A stretch of DNA of 64,000 bases from Gemmatimonadaceae bacterium (lineage in GTDB: Bacteria > Gemmatimonadota > Gemmatimonadetes > Gemmatimonadales > Gemmatimonadaceae), in NCBI GenBank assembly GCA_020852815.1, contig JADZAN010000002.1, positions 372,001 to 436,000 of the forward strand, given 5' to 3'. The translations under genes were made by a program, and so were the position numbers. Below the pieces are notes generated by a model. The model saw only the letters and a list, made by a program, of their open reading frames with translations, was not told where the DNA came from and ran no database searches. This document shows, one piece after another, positions 7,843-15,422 of the stretch; within the stretch, counting starts at the first letter, position 1; every line of letters begins with the position of its first letter.

Positions 7843-8910
7843 CTACCGCGCCGTGAAGTCCGTGGCGCCCGAGATGCTGCGGCAGGCCTCCGCCAGCAGG
7901 TCGGCGGTCCGATCCAGGTCGTCGAGCGACACCATCTCGTTGGGGGAGTGCATGTAGCGGTTGGGGACCGAGACCAGCGCGGTCGCCACTCCCTCGCGCG
8001 CGAGGTGGATGAAGTCGGCGTCGGTACTCGTGTCGCGACCGGCGGCGTGCACGGAGTAGGACATCGTCAGGCGCTCGGCCGATTCGCGCAGGATGCGGTA
8101 CACGACGGGCGAGTTGACCGACCCGCGCGTGAGGACCGGCCCGCCGCCGAGCTTGTGCTCCCCGACTTCCTTCTTCTCGGGCCCGGGGTGGTCGGTGGCG
8201 AAGGTGACGTCGACGGCGATGGCCATCTGCGGGTTGATGCGGGCCGCTGCCACCAGGGCGCCGCCACCGTGCAACCCGATCTCCTCCTGCGCCGTGGCGA
8301 CGGCGACCACCCGCGCACGCCCCGGATTGGCCGCATAACGACGCAGTGCCTCGAGGACGACGAAGGCTCCGATCCGGTTGTCGATCGACCGTGATGCAAT
8401 GCGATTGTTGGGGAGTTCGACCGTCCGCGAGTCGATCACCCCAGCGTCGCCGATTGCCACGAGCGCCAGCGCCTCGTCCTTGGTCGCGGCGCCGATGTCG
8501 ACCCAGAGATCGGAGACGCGCGATGCCTTTTCCCGCTCGTCGGGCTTCATGAGGTGGATCGGCTTCTTCCCGACCACGCCCACTACATCGCCGTTGCGCC
8601 CGGCAAAGCGGATGCGCTGCCCAACGAGGACCTGCGTGTCCCACCCGCCAATCAGCGCGATATAGACGAGCCCACCGTCGTCGATCCAGGTCGCGATCAC
8701 CCCGATCTCGTCGATGTGGCCGGCGAGCATCACGGTCACCTCACCGCCGCCCGCCACCTCGGCCATGCTGTTCCCCATGACGTCGGCCGACGTGGATGCG
8801 AAGGGAGCGGCCTCCTCGCGCCAGACGCGTGCGGGGGCCGCCTCGAAGCCCGATGGCCCCGGGGTGTCGAGGAGACGCTTGAGGAAGGCGACAGATTCGG
8901 GGGAGAGCAT
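7843..8910 (-). CDS. M42 family metallopeptidase (tetrahedral aminopeptidase-like)
   Basis: A 355-residue cytoplasmic aminopeptidase of family M42 (glutamyl aminopeptidase / TET / FrvX group). These form large tetrahedral dodecamers that digest peptides released by proteasomes or Lon-type proteases. Metal-binding and catalytic signatures are all visible: AGHIDEIG (first His ligand), SIDNR (bridging Asp), ATAQEEIG (Glu base and ligand), AVDVTFATD (Asp ligand) and MHSPNE (last His). Length and N-terminus (LLDTPGPSGFE) match the family. There is no signal peptide. The gene is on the same strand as the beta-lactamase-like gene but separated by about 155 bases, so it is probably an independent unit. 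Confidence 0.95.
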   Translation of the reverse strand: MLSPESVAFLKRLLDTPGPSGFEAAPARVWREEAAPFASTSADVMGNSMAEVAGGGEVTVMLAGHIDEIGVIATWIDDGGLVYIALIGGWDTQVLVGQRIRFAGRNGDVVGVVGKKPIHLMKPDEREKASRVSDLWVDIGAATKDEALALVAIGDAGVIDSRTVELPNNRIASRSIDNRIGAFVVLEALRRYAANPGRARVVAVATAQEEIGLHGGGALVAAARINPQMAIAVDVTFATDHPGPEKKEVGEHKLGGGPVLTRGSVNSPVVYRILRESAERLTMSYSVHAAGRDTSTDADFIHLAREGVATALVSVPNRYMHSPNEMVSLDDLDRTADLLAEACRSISGATDFTAR

Positions 8911-9000
8911 CGGCGGGCGGGTGGTGGCGGGAGTTGCGGGAAGCTACTGCGGTCAGCAAGGGAGCGGCCGATCGAACGGGCCGGGCCCTCTCACCTCATC

Positions 9001-9957
9001 CTACGGCACCAGGATCGCTCCCCGCGCCAAGTCCAGTGGCGTGAAGCATCCCGGGTTGAACAGCCGGGCCATGATCTCGATCCCCTCGACCAGTCGTGGT
9101 CCGGGGCGCGAGGTGAAGGCGTTGCCGTCCATCACGACCACGCGCTTCGAGCGTGCCCACGCCCACTCGTCGCGTGCGAGGGTGGCTCGCGCTTCCTTGT
9201 CGGCGCGCTCCAGGGCGAAGCCGCACGGTGCAAAGACGATCACGTCGGGTGCGGCGTCTCGGACTGATGGGGCCGGGCAGGGGCGGGAGTGCTCGCCGGC
9301 GGTGGCCAGGGCGTCGACACCGCCGGCGCGGCGCACCATGTCGGGGACCCAATGACCGGCAGCGTACACCGGGTCGGTCCACTCGATGACGGCCACACGC
9401 GGGCGCGGGGCGCCGGCCGCCTTGAGCGTCTCGTGCACCCGGCGCATGCGTGCGCGCAGCCCGGCCACCAGCTCGCGCCCCTCGTCCTCGGCGCCGACCA
9501 CGAGCGCCAGCCCCTCGATGGACGCCAGGACCCCCTCCAACGTACGGGCGGCAATCGTGTGAACCTGCGCCGGCGGGGTGAGGGTCGACGCGATGCGGTG
9601 CATCTCGCGCTCGTCGATCGCGCAGACCTCGCCGAGTCCCTGGGTGACGATGAGCGCGGGGTGGAGCGCGCGCAGCATGGCCTCGTCGAGGGTGAACAGC
9701 GCCTGGCCGCTCCCGGCGGCGATATGCACCTGCCGGTCGATGTCGAGCGCATCGTGCGCGGCGTCGATGCGGCTGGCGGTGACGTGCGGCAGCCGCAACG
9801 CGGCGTCCGGAACATCGCAGGCGTGGGTGACGCCGGCCACGCGCCCCCACACGCCGAGTGCGGCGAGGATCTCGGTGGCGGCGGGGAGGAGCGAGACGAT
9901 CGGGGCGTTGTGGCTGGCGGCCGTTGCGGTCGCCGCCCCGTCCGTGTCGTCATTCAT
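9001..9957 (-). CDS. BtuF/TroA-like cobalamin-binding protein without signal peptide
   Basis: A 318-residue protein of the TroA/BtuF helical-backbone substrate-binding family. The N-terminal lobe begins with the BtuF-like stretch IVSLLPAATEILAALG and includes LIVTQGLGEVCAI; the C-terminal lobe includes RVAVIEWTDPVYAAGHWVPDMV. Family members bind vitamin B12 and deliver it to an ABC importer. No signal peptide or lipobox is visible at the ATG at 9957 (MNDDTDGAATATAAS), and no BtuC or BtuD gene is next to it, so a cytoplasmic or accessory role is possible. The link to B12 fits the cobalamin-dependent metH elsewhere in this window. Four 14-bp tandem repeats start immediately upstream of the start codon. 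Confidence 0.85.
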   Translation of the reverse strand: MNDDTDGAATATAASHNAPIVSLLPAATEILAALGVWGRVAGVTHACDVPDAALRLPHVTASRIDAAHDALDIDRQVHIAAGSGQALFTLDEAMLRALHPALIVTQGLGEVCAIDEREMHRIASTLTPPAQVHTIAARTLEGVLASIEGLALVVGAEDEGRELVAGLRARMRRVHETLKAAGAPRPRVAVIEWTDPVYAAGHWVPDMVRRAGGVDALATAGEHSRPCPAPSVRDAAPDVIVFAPCGFALERADKEARATLARDEWAWARSKRVVVMDGNAFTSRPGPRLVEGIEIMARLFNPGCFTPLDLARGAILVP

Positions 9958-10013
9958 GGGCCGTCACGCACGGGCCGTCACGCATGGGCCGTCACGCACG
10001 GGCCGTCGCGCAG
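9958..10013. repeat. Four tandem 14-bp repeats (GGGCCGTCACGCAY)
   Basis: Four head-to-tail copies of a 14-bp unit, GGGCCGTCACGCAC, with single changes in copies 2 and 4 (a T, and GCGCAG). They begin at the base next to the ATG of the cobalamin-binding-like gene and therefore occupy its 5' untranslated region. A unit of 14 cannot stay in frame if translated. It may be an iterated protein-binding site or a simple slippage product. Confidence 0.85.
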
Positions 10014-10015
10014 GG

Positions 10016-10037
10016 GAGTGACCAATGCTGGTCACTC
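10016..10037. terminator. 9-bp hairpin overlapping the stop of the small membrane protein
   Basis: The inverted repeat GAGTGACCA / TGGTCACTC surrounds the loop ATGC. It includes the TGA stop (10032-10034) of the small membrane protein gene and lies just before the 14-bp repeats. It is probably a terminator or an RNA processing signal between the two minus-strand genes. Confidence 0.55.
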
Positions 10038-10400
10038 ACCGGCCGTCGGGAACGCGAGGAGGGTGAGGACCAGGTAGACGACGCCCAGCAGGTACCAGCG
10101 CGAGTTGCCGGTGAGCAGCCAGATCACCCCACCCATGAGCGGGACCGCCTCGCCGGCGGCCCAGCCTACGAGCGACAGGGTGCGCACCTGTTGCACCCGG
10201 CGGGCGTTGCGGAGGGCGAGGAACAGCACGAGGCAGGCCGCCATCGACGCCCCCCAGACGGCGCGCGCCCCCCAGAGGAGGGTATTGAGGCCGGCCGGGT
10301 CGAAGTCCGGCGTGGAGCTGCGGCGAATGAACCAGACCACTGCGCCGAACATCAGCACGCCGGACAGCATCGCAATGCGGATGATCACCATCGGGTTCAT
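10032..10400 (-). CDS. Small four-helix membrane protein of unknown function
   Basis: A 122-residue integral membrane protein. The ATG at 10400 is chosen because AGGAG lies eight bases upstream in CCCAGGAGCCAGAGC; longer in-frame reading gives implausible Arg/Gly/His-rich sequence. Four hydrophobic segments are seen at about residues 4-22 (VIIRIAMLSGVLMFGAVVWF), 38-58 (ARAVWGASMAACLVLFLAL), 70-88 (LVGWAAGEAVPLMGGVIWLL) and 95-115 (WYLLGVVYLVLTLLAF). No motif identifies a family. It follows the amidohydrolase gene by 83 bases on the same strand and may be co-transcribed with it. Confidence 0.82.
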   Translation of the reverse strand: MNPMVIIRIAMLSGVLMFGAVVWFIRRSSTPDFDPAGLNTLLWGARAVWGASMAACLVLFLALRNARRVQQVRTLSLVGWAAGEAVPLMGGVIWLLTGNSRWYLLGVVYLVLTLLAFPTAGE

Positions 10401-10483
10401 GCTCTGGCTCCTGGGCGGCATTGCGGTTGGCGGGTGAGGGAAGGGGGGCGTACGGGGATGCGGAACGGGCGATTCGGCATCGC

Positions 10484-12196
10484 TCAGTCGTGGATGGTCG
10501 TTCCCGACTCCCGGCGATACACCGCCTTGCCGGCCACCCACGTCGATAACACGTTGGTCTTCAGCACCAGTTCGGCGGGGACCTGCATGATGTCCTGGTC
10601 GAGCACGACGAAGTCGGCGTACTTCCCGGGTTCCAGCGACCCCACCTCCCGTTCCATGAAGGCGGCCCACGCGGCCCACATCGTCATCGACTTGAGCGCC
10701 TCGTCGCGCGTCATGCGCTGCTCGGGATACCACCCGCCGGCCGGCCAGTTGTTGTCGTCCTGGCGCGAGATGGCGGCGTGGAACGACAGGAGCGGGTTGG
10801 TTTTCTCCACCGGGAGGTCGCTCCCGTTGGGAATGATGACGCCGGAATTGAGGAGCGAGCGCCAGGCGTAGGCGCCGAGGAGGCGCTGCGGGCCAAGGCG
10901 GTTGCCCGCCCAGTACATGTCGCTCGTCTGGTGCGACGCCTGCATGGACGGGATCACGCCTAACTGCGCGAAGCGCGGAATGTCTTCCGGGTGGATGATC
11001 TGCGCGTGCTCGACGCGGAAGCGATGATCGCTTGACGGGGCGTCCTTGAGCGCCGCCTCGAACTCGTCCAGCACCACGCGGTTGGCGCGGTCGCCGATGG
11101 CGTGCACGTTGAGCTGGAAGCCGCGCCGCAGCGCCTCCGCGCCCACACGGCGCACCGCGCCCGCCGGGACGAGCGTGAGCCCGCTCGTCCGCGCATCATC
11201 GCTGTAGGGTTCGAGCAGCGACGCCCCCCGCGAGCCTAACGCACCGTCGGCCACCATCTTGATCGACTTGATCCACAGGTGGCCATCGTACAGCGCTGAC
11301 TGCGGCCCGCGCGCGAAGTAGTGCGCCAGGTTGGCCGAGTCGCCGGCGACCATCACGTAGTTGCGAACCGAGAGCTTTCCCTCCTTCGCCAGCTCCTCGA
11401 AGACATCGATCGATTCCTTCCCCACCCCCGCATCCTCCACGCTCGTCAGCCCCCAACGGTTCATCTCCTGCGCGGCGGCGATGGCGGCGGCGCGCAACTC
11501 GTCGTGCGTCGGGGGCGGGATGACCTTCTCGGCAATCGCCATGGCCGCGTCGACGAGGACGCCGGTGGGGACGCCGTTCGCGGCGCGCTCGATATGCCCG
11601 CCAAACGGGTCCTTCGTGGCGGGGGTGAGCGCGGCCGCCTTGATTGCCGCCGCGTTGAGCAGCGCCGCGTGCCCGTCCACGCGTTGCAGGAAGACCGGGT
11701 GGTTGGGGACGGCGGCGCTCAACTTCTCATGCGTGGGGAATCGCGTGTCGGGCCAGTCGTTCTGGTCCCAGGCCGCGCCGAGTATCCAGCGCCCGGCGGG
11801 CGTGGTTTTGGCGCGTTCGGCGACGCGTGCAATCACCTCGTCATATGAGGTCGACCCGCGCAGGTCGACCGTGGCGAGCGCCTGCCCCAACCCCATCATG
11901 TGAACATGGGCGTCGATCATCCCGGGAATGACCGTCTTTCCGCCCAGGTCGACCAATTGCGTTTCGCTCCCCTTCATCGCGGTGATGAGGCGCGACGGCC
12001 CGGTGGCCACGATGCGCCCGCCGCGAATCGCCATGGCGTCGACCACGGGGCGGTTCTGGTCCACCGTGTAGATGCGGGCGTTGGTGACGATGAGGTCGGG
12101 CGCCTGCGCCGCGGCGGCCGCGAGCGGGAGGACGAAGGCGCTCGCGAGCGTGCGTACGAGCGCGAGCGTGGCGGTGGAGCGATGGCGAGGGATCAT
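10484..12196 (-). CDS. Exported YtcJ-like metal-dependent amidohydrolase
   Basis: A 570-residue enzyme of the amidohydrolase_3 (YtcJ/NfdA) group, metal-dependent hydrolases of amides such as N-substituted formamides. The N-terminus has a signal peptide (VRTLASAFVLPLAAAAAQA). The body shows the family motifs in order: PGMIDAHVHMMG (metal His pair), DGALGSRGA, NVHAIGDRAN, RVEHAQIIHPED and NGSDLPVEKTNP, the last carrying the catalytic Asp region. The composite beta domain is formed by residues about 28-80 and the C-terminal 60. The ATG at 12196 is chosen because upstream in-frame sequence is Arg/Pro-rich and overlaps a terminator-like hairpin. The substrate is unknown; bacterial homologues are often broadly annotated. 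Confidence 0.92.
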   Translation of the reverse strand: MIPRHRSTATLALVRTLASAFVLPLAAAAAQAPDLIVTNARIYTVDQNRPVVDAMAIRGGRIVATGPSRLITAMKGSETQLVDLGGKTVIPGMIDAHVHMMGLGQALATVDLRGSTSYDEVIARVAERAKTTPAGRWILGAAWDQNDWPDTRFPTHEKLSAAVPNHPVFLQRVDGHAALLNAAAIKAAALTPATKDPFGGHIERAANGVPTGVLVDAAMAIAEKVIPPPTHDELRAAAIAAAQEMNRWGLTSVEDAGVGKESIDVFEELAKEGKLSVRNYVMVAGDSANLAHYFARGPQSALYDGHLWIKSIKMVADGALGSRGASLLEPYSDDARTSGLTLVPAGAVRRVGAEALRRGFQLNVHAIGDRANRVVLDEFEAALKDAPSSDHRFRVEHAQIIHPEDIPRFAQLGVIPSMQASHQTSDMYWAGNRLGPQRLLGAYAWRSLLNSGVIIPNGSDLPVEKTNPLLSFHAAISRQDDNNWPAGGWYPEQRMTRDEALKSMTMWAAWAAFMEREVGSLEPGKYADFVVLDQDIMQVPAELVLKTNVLSTWVAGKAVYRRESGTTIHD

Positions 12197-12234
12197 GACC
12201 GATCGTGGGAGGCGGGAGCGATGGCGCAATCTGT

Positions 12235-12293
12235 GGGGGCGCGACGCACGCGGGGAGGGTCGCGCCCCCGGTTCGAGTGGCGCGACCCTCCCC
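12235..12293 (-). terminator. Two overlapping, mutually exclusive GC-rich hairpins
   Basis: Downstream of the DUF4349 gene, three complementary segments lie in series. One pairing is 12252-12266 with 12279-12293 (GGGGAGGGTCGCGCC and its reverse complement, 15 bp). The other is 12235-12245 with 12259-12269 (GGGGGCGCGAC and its reverse complement, 11 bp). The segments share bases 12259-12266, so only one hairpin can form at a time. It is most simply a terminator for DUF4349, but the layout resembles an attenuator ahead of the amidohydrolase gene. Confidence 0.7.
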
Positions 12294-12319
12294 ATTGTCG
12301 CATCGACCAGGCCCGCGAC

Positions 12320-13282
12320 CTACCGCCCTTCGGTGGGCTGCGGCCGCGCCGTGCGGCGCAGCGGGCGCCAGCGGCGCCAGGCCAGCGCGGCCAGTCCCGC
12401 CAGGAGTGCGAGGGGGATGACGATCCCTAACGAGGCAATGAAGGCGGCGACGAAGTGCACGAAGTTGCGCCAGGCATCGAGGAACGCCTCGCCGATCACG
12501 TTCTCGCCCGGGGTCCCCGGGGAGACGAGGGGAAGGCGCTCGTGCACCGTCACGGTGAGCGTGCTGGTGGCCACGCGCGACTTGAGGTAGTTGAGCCGCC
12601 CCTCGAAGCGCTCGATCTCCTCGCGCACCCGCGCCAGTTCACGCTCCACGTTGAGGACGTCCTCGAGCTTCCCGGTGCGCGTGGCGAGCAGCGTTACCAG
12701 GCGGTCCTCGAGGCGGCGCGCGTTGGCGGTGCGCGCCGTGAGGTCCACGAACTCCTCCCCCACGTCTTCGGCATTGGAGGTCACGCTTTCGACCTTGCCG
12801 ATGGGGCGAAGGGTCGCCAGGGCCTCGTCGTAGCGCGCCGCGGGGATCTTGAGCTCGATGGTGGCGCTGCGCACCTCGTTCTCGCCGGCGGAGAGCGACG
12901 TGTTGCCGACCCACCCCCCTAACGAGGTGGCGATGCGCTGCACGGCCGCGATGGCGGTCTCCAGCGAGTCCACCTGGACCGAGGCGGTCCCGGTGCGGAT
13001 GATCATCGACGTATTCGTGCGGCCGGCGCCCTGGGCCGCGGCGCTCCCGCTGGCAAGCGCCGACTGCGCTCCGCCAGGTGCCGCCTCCTTGGCCTGGGCG
13101 AAGCCGCTCGGGGCGATGGCAACGGGGGCGGCCGCGATGTCGGCGACCGGCGGCGTGGCGGGGTAGTTCGCGTCGCGCTGTAGAGATGCCTGCGGCCCCG
13201 AGTCGGCGCGGCTACCGCAGGCTGCAACGACGGCGACCACGACGAGCGACAGCGGGGCAAGGAAGCGACTGCGGCGGGACAT
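12320..13282 (-). CDS. DUF4349 domain lipoprotein
   Basis: A 320-residue lipoprotein with a DUF4349 domain. The N-terminal signal ends in the lipobox VVAACGS (Cys22), followed by an Ala/Pro-rich tether to about residue 90. The DUF4349 core (about 92-250) begins with IIRTGTASVQVDSLETAIAA and contains a long amphipathic coiled segment (LEDRLVTLLATRTGKLEDVLNVERELARVREEIERFEGRL, broken here only for description) typical of the family. A single transmembrane helix near the C-terminus (about 275-300, FIASLGIVIPLALLAGLAAL) is followed by a basic tail. The family has no settled function; the architecture suggests an envelope-anchored sensor or organiser. It is divergent from the M61 peptidase gene, with about 200 bases between them. 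Confidence 0.92.
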   Translation of the reverse strand: MSRRSRFLAPLSLVVVAVVAACGSRADSGPQASLQRDANYPATPPVADIAAAPVAIAPSGFAQAKEAAPGGAQSALASGSAAAQGAGRTNTSMIIRTGTASVQVDSLETAIAAVQRIATSLGGWVGNTSLSAGENEVRSATIELKIPAARYDEALATLRPIGKVESVTSNAEDVGEEFVDLTARTANARRLEDRLVTLLATRTGKLEDVLNVERELARVREEIERFEGRLNYLKSRVATSTLTVTVHERLPLVSPGTPGENVIGEAFLDAWRNFVHFVAAFIASLGIVIPLALLAGLAALAWRRWRPLRRTARPQPTEGR

Positions 13283-13485
13283 GGTGCGTCTCCGGGTTGC
13301 TGGAAGTGAAGAGCGGTTGGTGTTTGGTCGCTCGGAAGAGGAGACGTTCGCGGTCGGGAAAGTTGCACACCGGGGCTGCCCCTCCGCTTTAGCACGCGCA
13401 CCCTGCCCCGGCGGCGGCTCATCCCTCCCGCCCGGCCGCCCTACCCCGGGCCCATTACCTTTCGCGCACTTCCATCCCAGACGTC

Positions 13486-15339
13486 ATGCACTCCCTGTCG
13501 CTCCGCGCCGTTTCCTCGCTGGTCGTACCGATCGTCTCGCTCGCCTTCGCGCTTCCCGCGGCGGCCCAGCGCGGGGGCGCCAAGGCCTCCGATGTCTCGG
13601 CGCCGGTGAGCGACCTGCGGTACGAGGTGTCGTTCACGGGAGCAACCGCGGCCGAGCGCGTGCTGAAGGTGACGACGCGGTTTTCGGTGAGTGGGCGCGA
13701 TCCGGTGCTGCTCTCGCTTCCGGCGTGGACCCCGGGGGCGTACGAGCTGTCGTTCTTTGCCCGCAACGTCCTCAACTTCGCGGCGACGGGTGACGGCAAG
13801 GCGCTCACCTGGGACAAGCTCGACTACGACACCTGGCGCATTGCAACTGGCGGGGCGAAGGCGGTGACCGTGACGTTCGACTACCGCGCCGACTCGCTCG
13901 ACAACGCCATGGCCTGGTCGCGCGACAACTTCGCCTTCTTCAACGGGACCAACCTCTTCCTCTATCCCGAGGGGCGCGACGCATCGTTCGGCGCCAGCGT
14001 GACCGTCACCACCGAGGCCAACTGGCAGGTGACGACGGGGATGGCGTCGACCGGCGCGCGCACCTACAGCGCCCGCAACTACCACGACCTGGTCGACATG
14101 CCCTTCTTCGTGGGCGCGTTCGATGTCGACTCGCAACTCGTGCGCGACAAGTGGGTGCGGCTGGCGACGTATCCCGCCGGCGGGCTCTCCGGCGACGCGC
14201 GCCGCACGTTCTGGGAGCAGGTGCAACGCGCCTTTCCCCCGATGATCGACGTGATCGGCGATGTCCCGTACGACACGTACAGCATCCTCGCGGTCTTCGA
14301 TTCGTCGTCGATGGGAGGGAGCGCGCTCGAGCACGCCAACTCGCACGTGGGGATCTACACGCCGTTCATCATCGGCAACACCGCGCTGCCGTCGATCACC
14401 GCGCACGAGATCTTCCACCTGTGGAACGTGAAGCGGATGCGCCCGGCGGACATGGTCCCGTACCGCTATGACCGCGCGCAGCCCACCACCTGGCTCTGGG
14501 TGAGCGAGGGGATCACCGATTACTACGCCGACCTCGCCCTCGTGCGCGGCGGCGTGGTGGATTCGAGTGAGTTCCTGCGCATGACGATGGCCAAGATCGA
14601 CGAGGTCGCTTCGGCCCCCGCGGTCGCGCTCGAGGATGCGTCGCTGTCGACGTGGATCCACCCCACCGATGGGAGCGGCTATCTCTACTATCCCAAGGGA
14701 TCGCTCGCGGGATTCCTCCTCGACATCTACATCCGCGATGCCAGCGACAACTCGGCGGGGCTGGATGCGGTGATGCGCGAGGTGTACCAGAGGAGCCACG
14801 CCGCGGGGCGCGGCTTCACGTCGCAGGACTGGTGGGGGGCGGTGCAGCGCGCGGCGAAGGGGAAGTCGTTCACCGACTTCAACGCCAGGTACATCGACGG
14901 GCGCGAGCCGTTCCCGTGGGGCGCAGCGTTGCCGCTGGCGGGGCTCAAGCTCAAGTCGGACACGTTGCGCGAGCCGCGGCTCGGTGTCTTCACGGCGATG
15001 GACTCCACCAGCACGGCCGTCATCGTCACCGAAGTCGAGCCTGGGGGCGCCGCCGACGCCGCAGGGGTGAAGCGCGGCGACGCATTGATCAGCGTGGGCG
15101 AGATCCCGGTGAGCGAGGGATTCGGGACGCGCTTCCGCGCCCGCTACGGGCGCGCCGAGGGCGAGTCGATCGCGCTCACGGTGCGTCGCGGCGGCAAGGA
15201 GCTGACGCTGACGATGGTGGTGCGGATGTCGATCCAGGTGCAGCAGCGCATCATCATCGACCCCGCGGCATCGCCCAAGGCACGCCGCGTGCGCCGCGGC
15301 ATCCTCACGGGAAGGGTGGACGGGGCCCCGAACCCCTGA
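13486..15339 (+). CDS. Secreted M61 family (glycyl aminopeptidase-like) peptidase with PDZ domain
   Basis: A 617-residue exported metallopeptidase of family M61. The signal peptide is residues 1-28 (ending LPAAAQ). The gluzincin site is His307-Glu308-xx-His311 (HEIFH) with the downstream Glu341 in WVSEGITDYYAD. The N-terminal beta domain (about 35-200) carries the family stretch PAWTPGAYE. A PDZ domain lies near the C-terminus (about 495-585, EPGGAADAAGVKRGDALISVG). Known M61 enzymes release N-terminal Gly or Ala from peptides; secretion suggests nutrient scavenging or periplasmic turnover. The start ATG at 13486 gives the signal peptide directly. The gene ends in a strong hairpin shared with the convergent S9 peptidase. 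Confidence 0.94.
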   Translation: MHSLSLRAVSSLVVPIVSLAFALPAAAQRGGAKASDVSAPVSDLRYEVSFTGATAAERVLKVTTRFSVSGRDPVLLSLPAWTPGAYELSFFARNVLNFAATGDGKALTWDKLDYDTWRIATGGAKAVTVTFDYRADSLDNAMAWSRDNFAFFNGTNLFLYPEGRDASFGASVTVTTEANWQVTTGMASTGARTYSARNYHDLVDMPFFVGAFDVDSQLVRDKWVRLATYPAGGLSGDARRTFWEQVQRAFPPMIDVIGDVPYDTYSILAVFDSSSMGGSALEHANSHVGIYTPFIIGNTALPSITAHEIFHLWNVKRMRPADMVPYRYDRAQPTTWLWVSEGITDYYADLALVRGGVVDSSEFLRMTMAKIDEVASAPAVALEDASLSTWIHPTDGSGYLYYPKGSLAGFLLDIYIRDASDNSAGLDAVMREVYQRSHAAGRGFTSQDWWGAVQRAAKGKSFTDFNARYIDGREPFPWGAALPLAGLKLKSDTLREPRLGVFTAMDSTSTAVIVTEVEPGGAADAAGVKRGDALISVGEIPVSEGFGTRFRARYGRAEGESIALTVRRGGKELTLTMVVRMSIQVQQRIIIDPAASPKARRVRRGILTGRVDGAPNP

Positions 15340-15370
15340 CGCCTGCGCGTCCGTCGACCCGATGACCCAA

Positions 15371-15396
15371 ACGGGGCAGCCGAGTGGCTGCCCCGT
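15371..15396. terminator. 11-bp hairpin between convergent M61 and S9 genes
   Basis: ACGGGGCAGCC (15371-15381) and its exact reverse complement (15386-15396) flank the loop GAGT, followed by a short CGTTG. The position between two convergent stop codons supports a bidirectional terminator. Confidence 0.8.
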
Positions 15397-15422
15397 CGTT
15401 GCATCTGGCGCATCGCTCCGCG

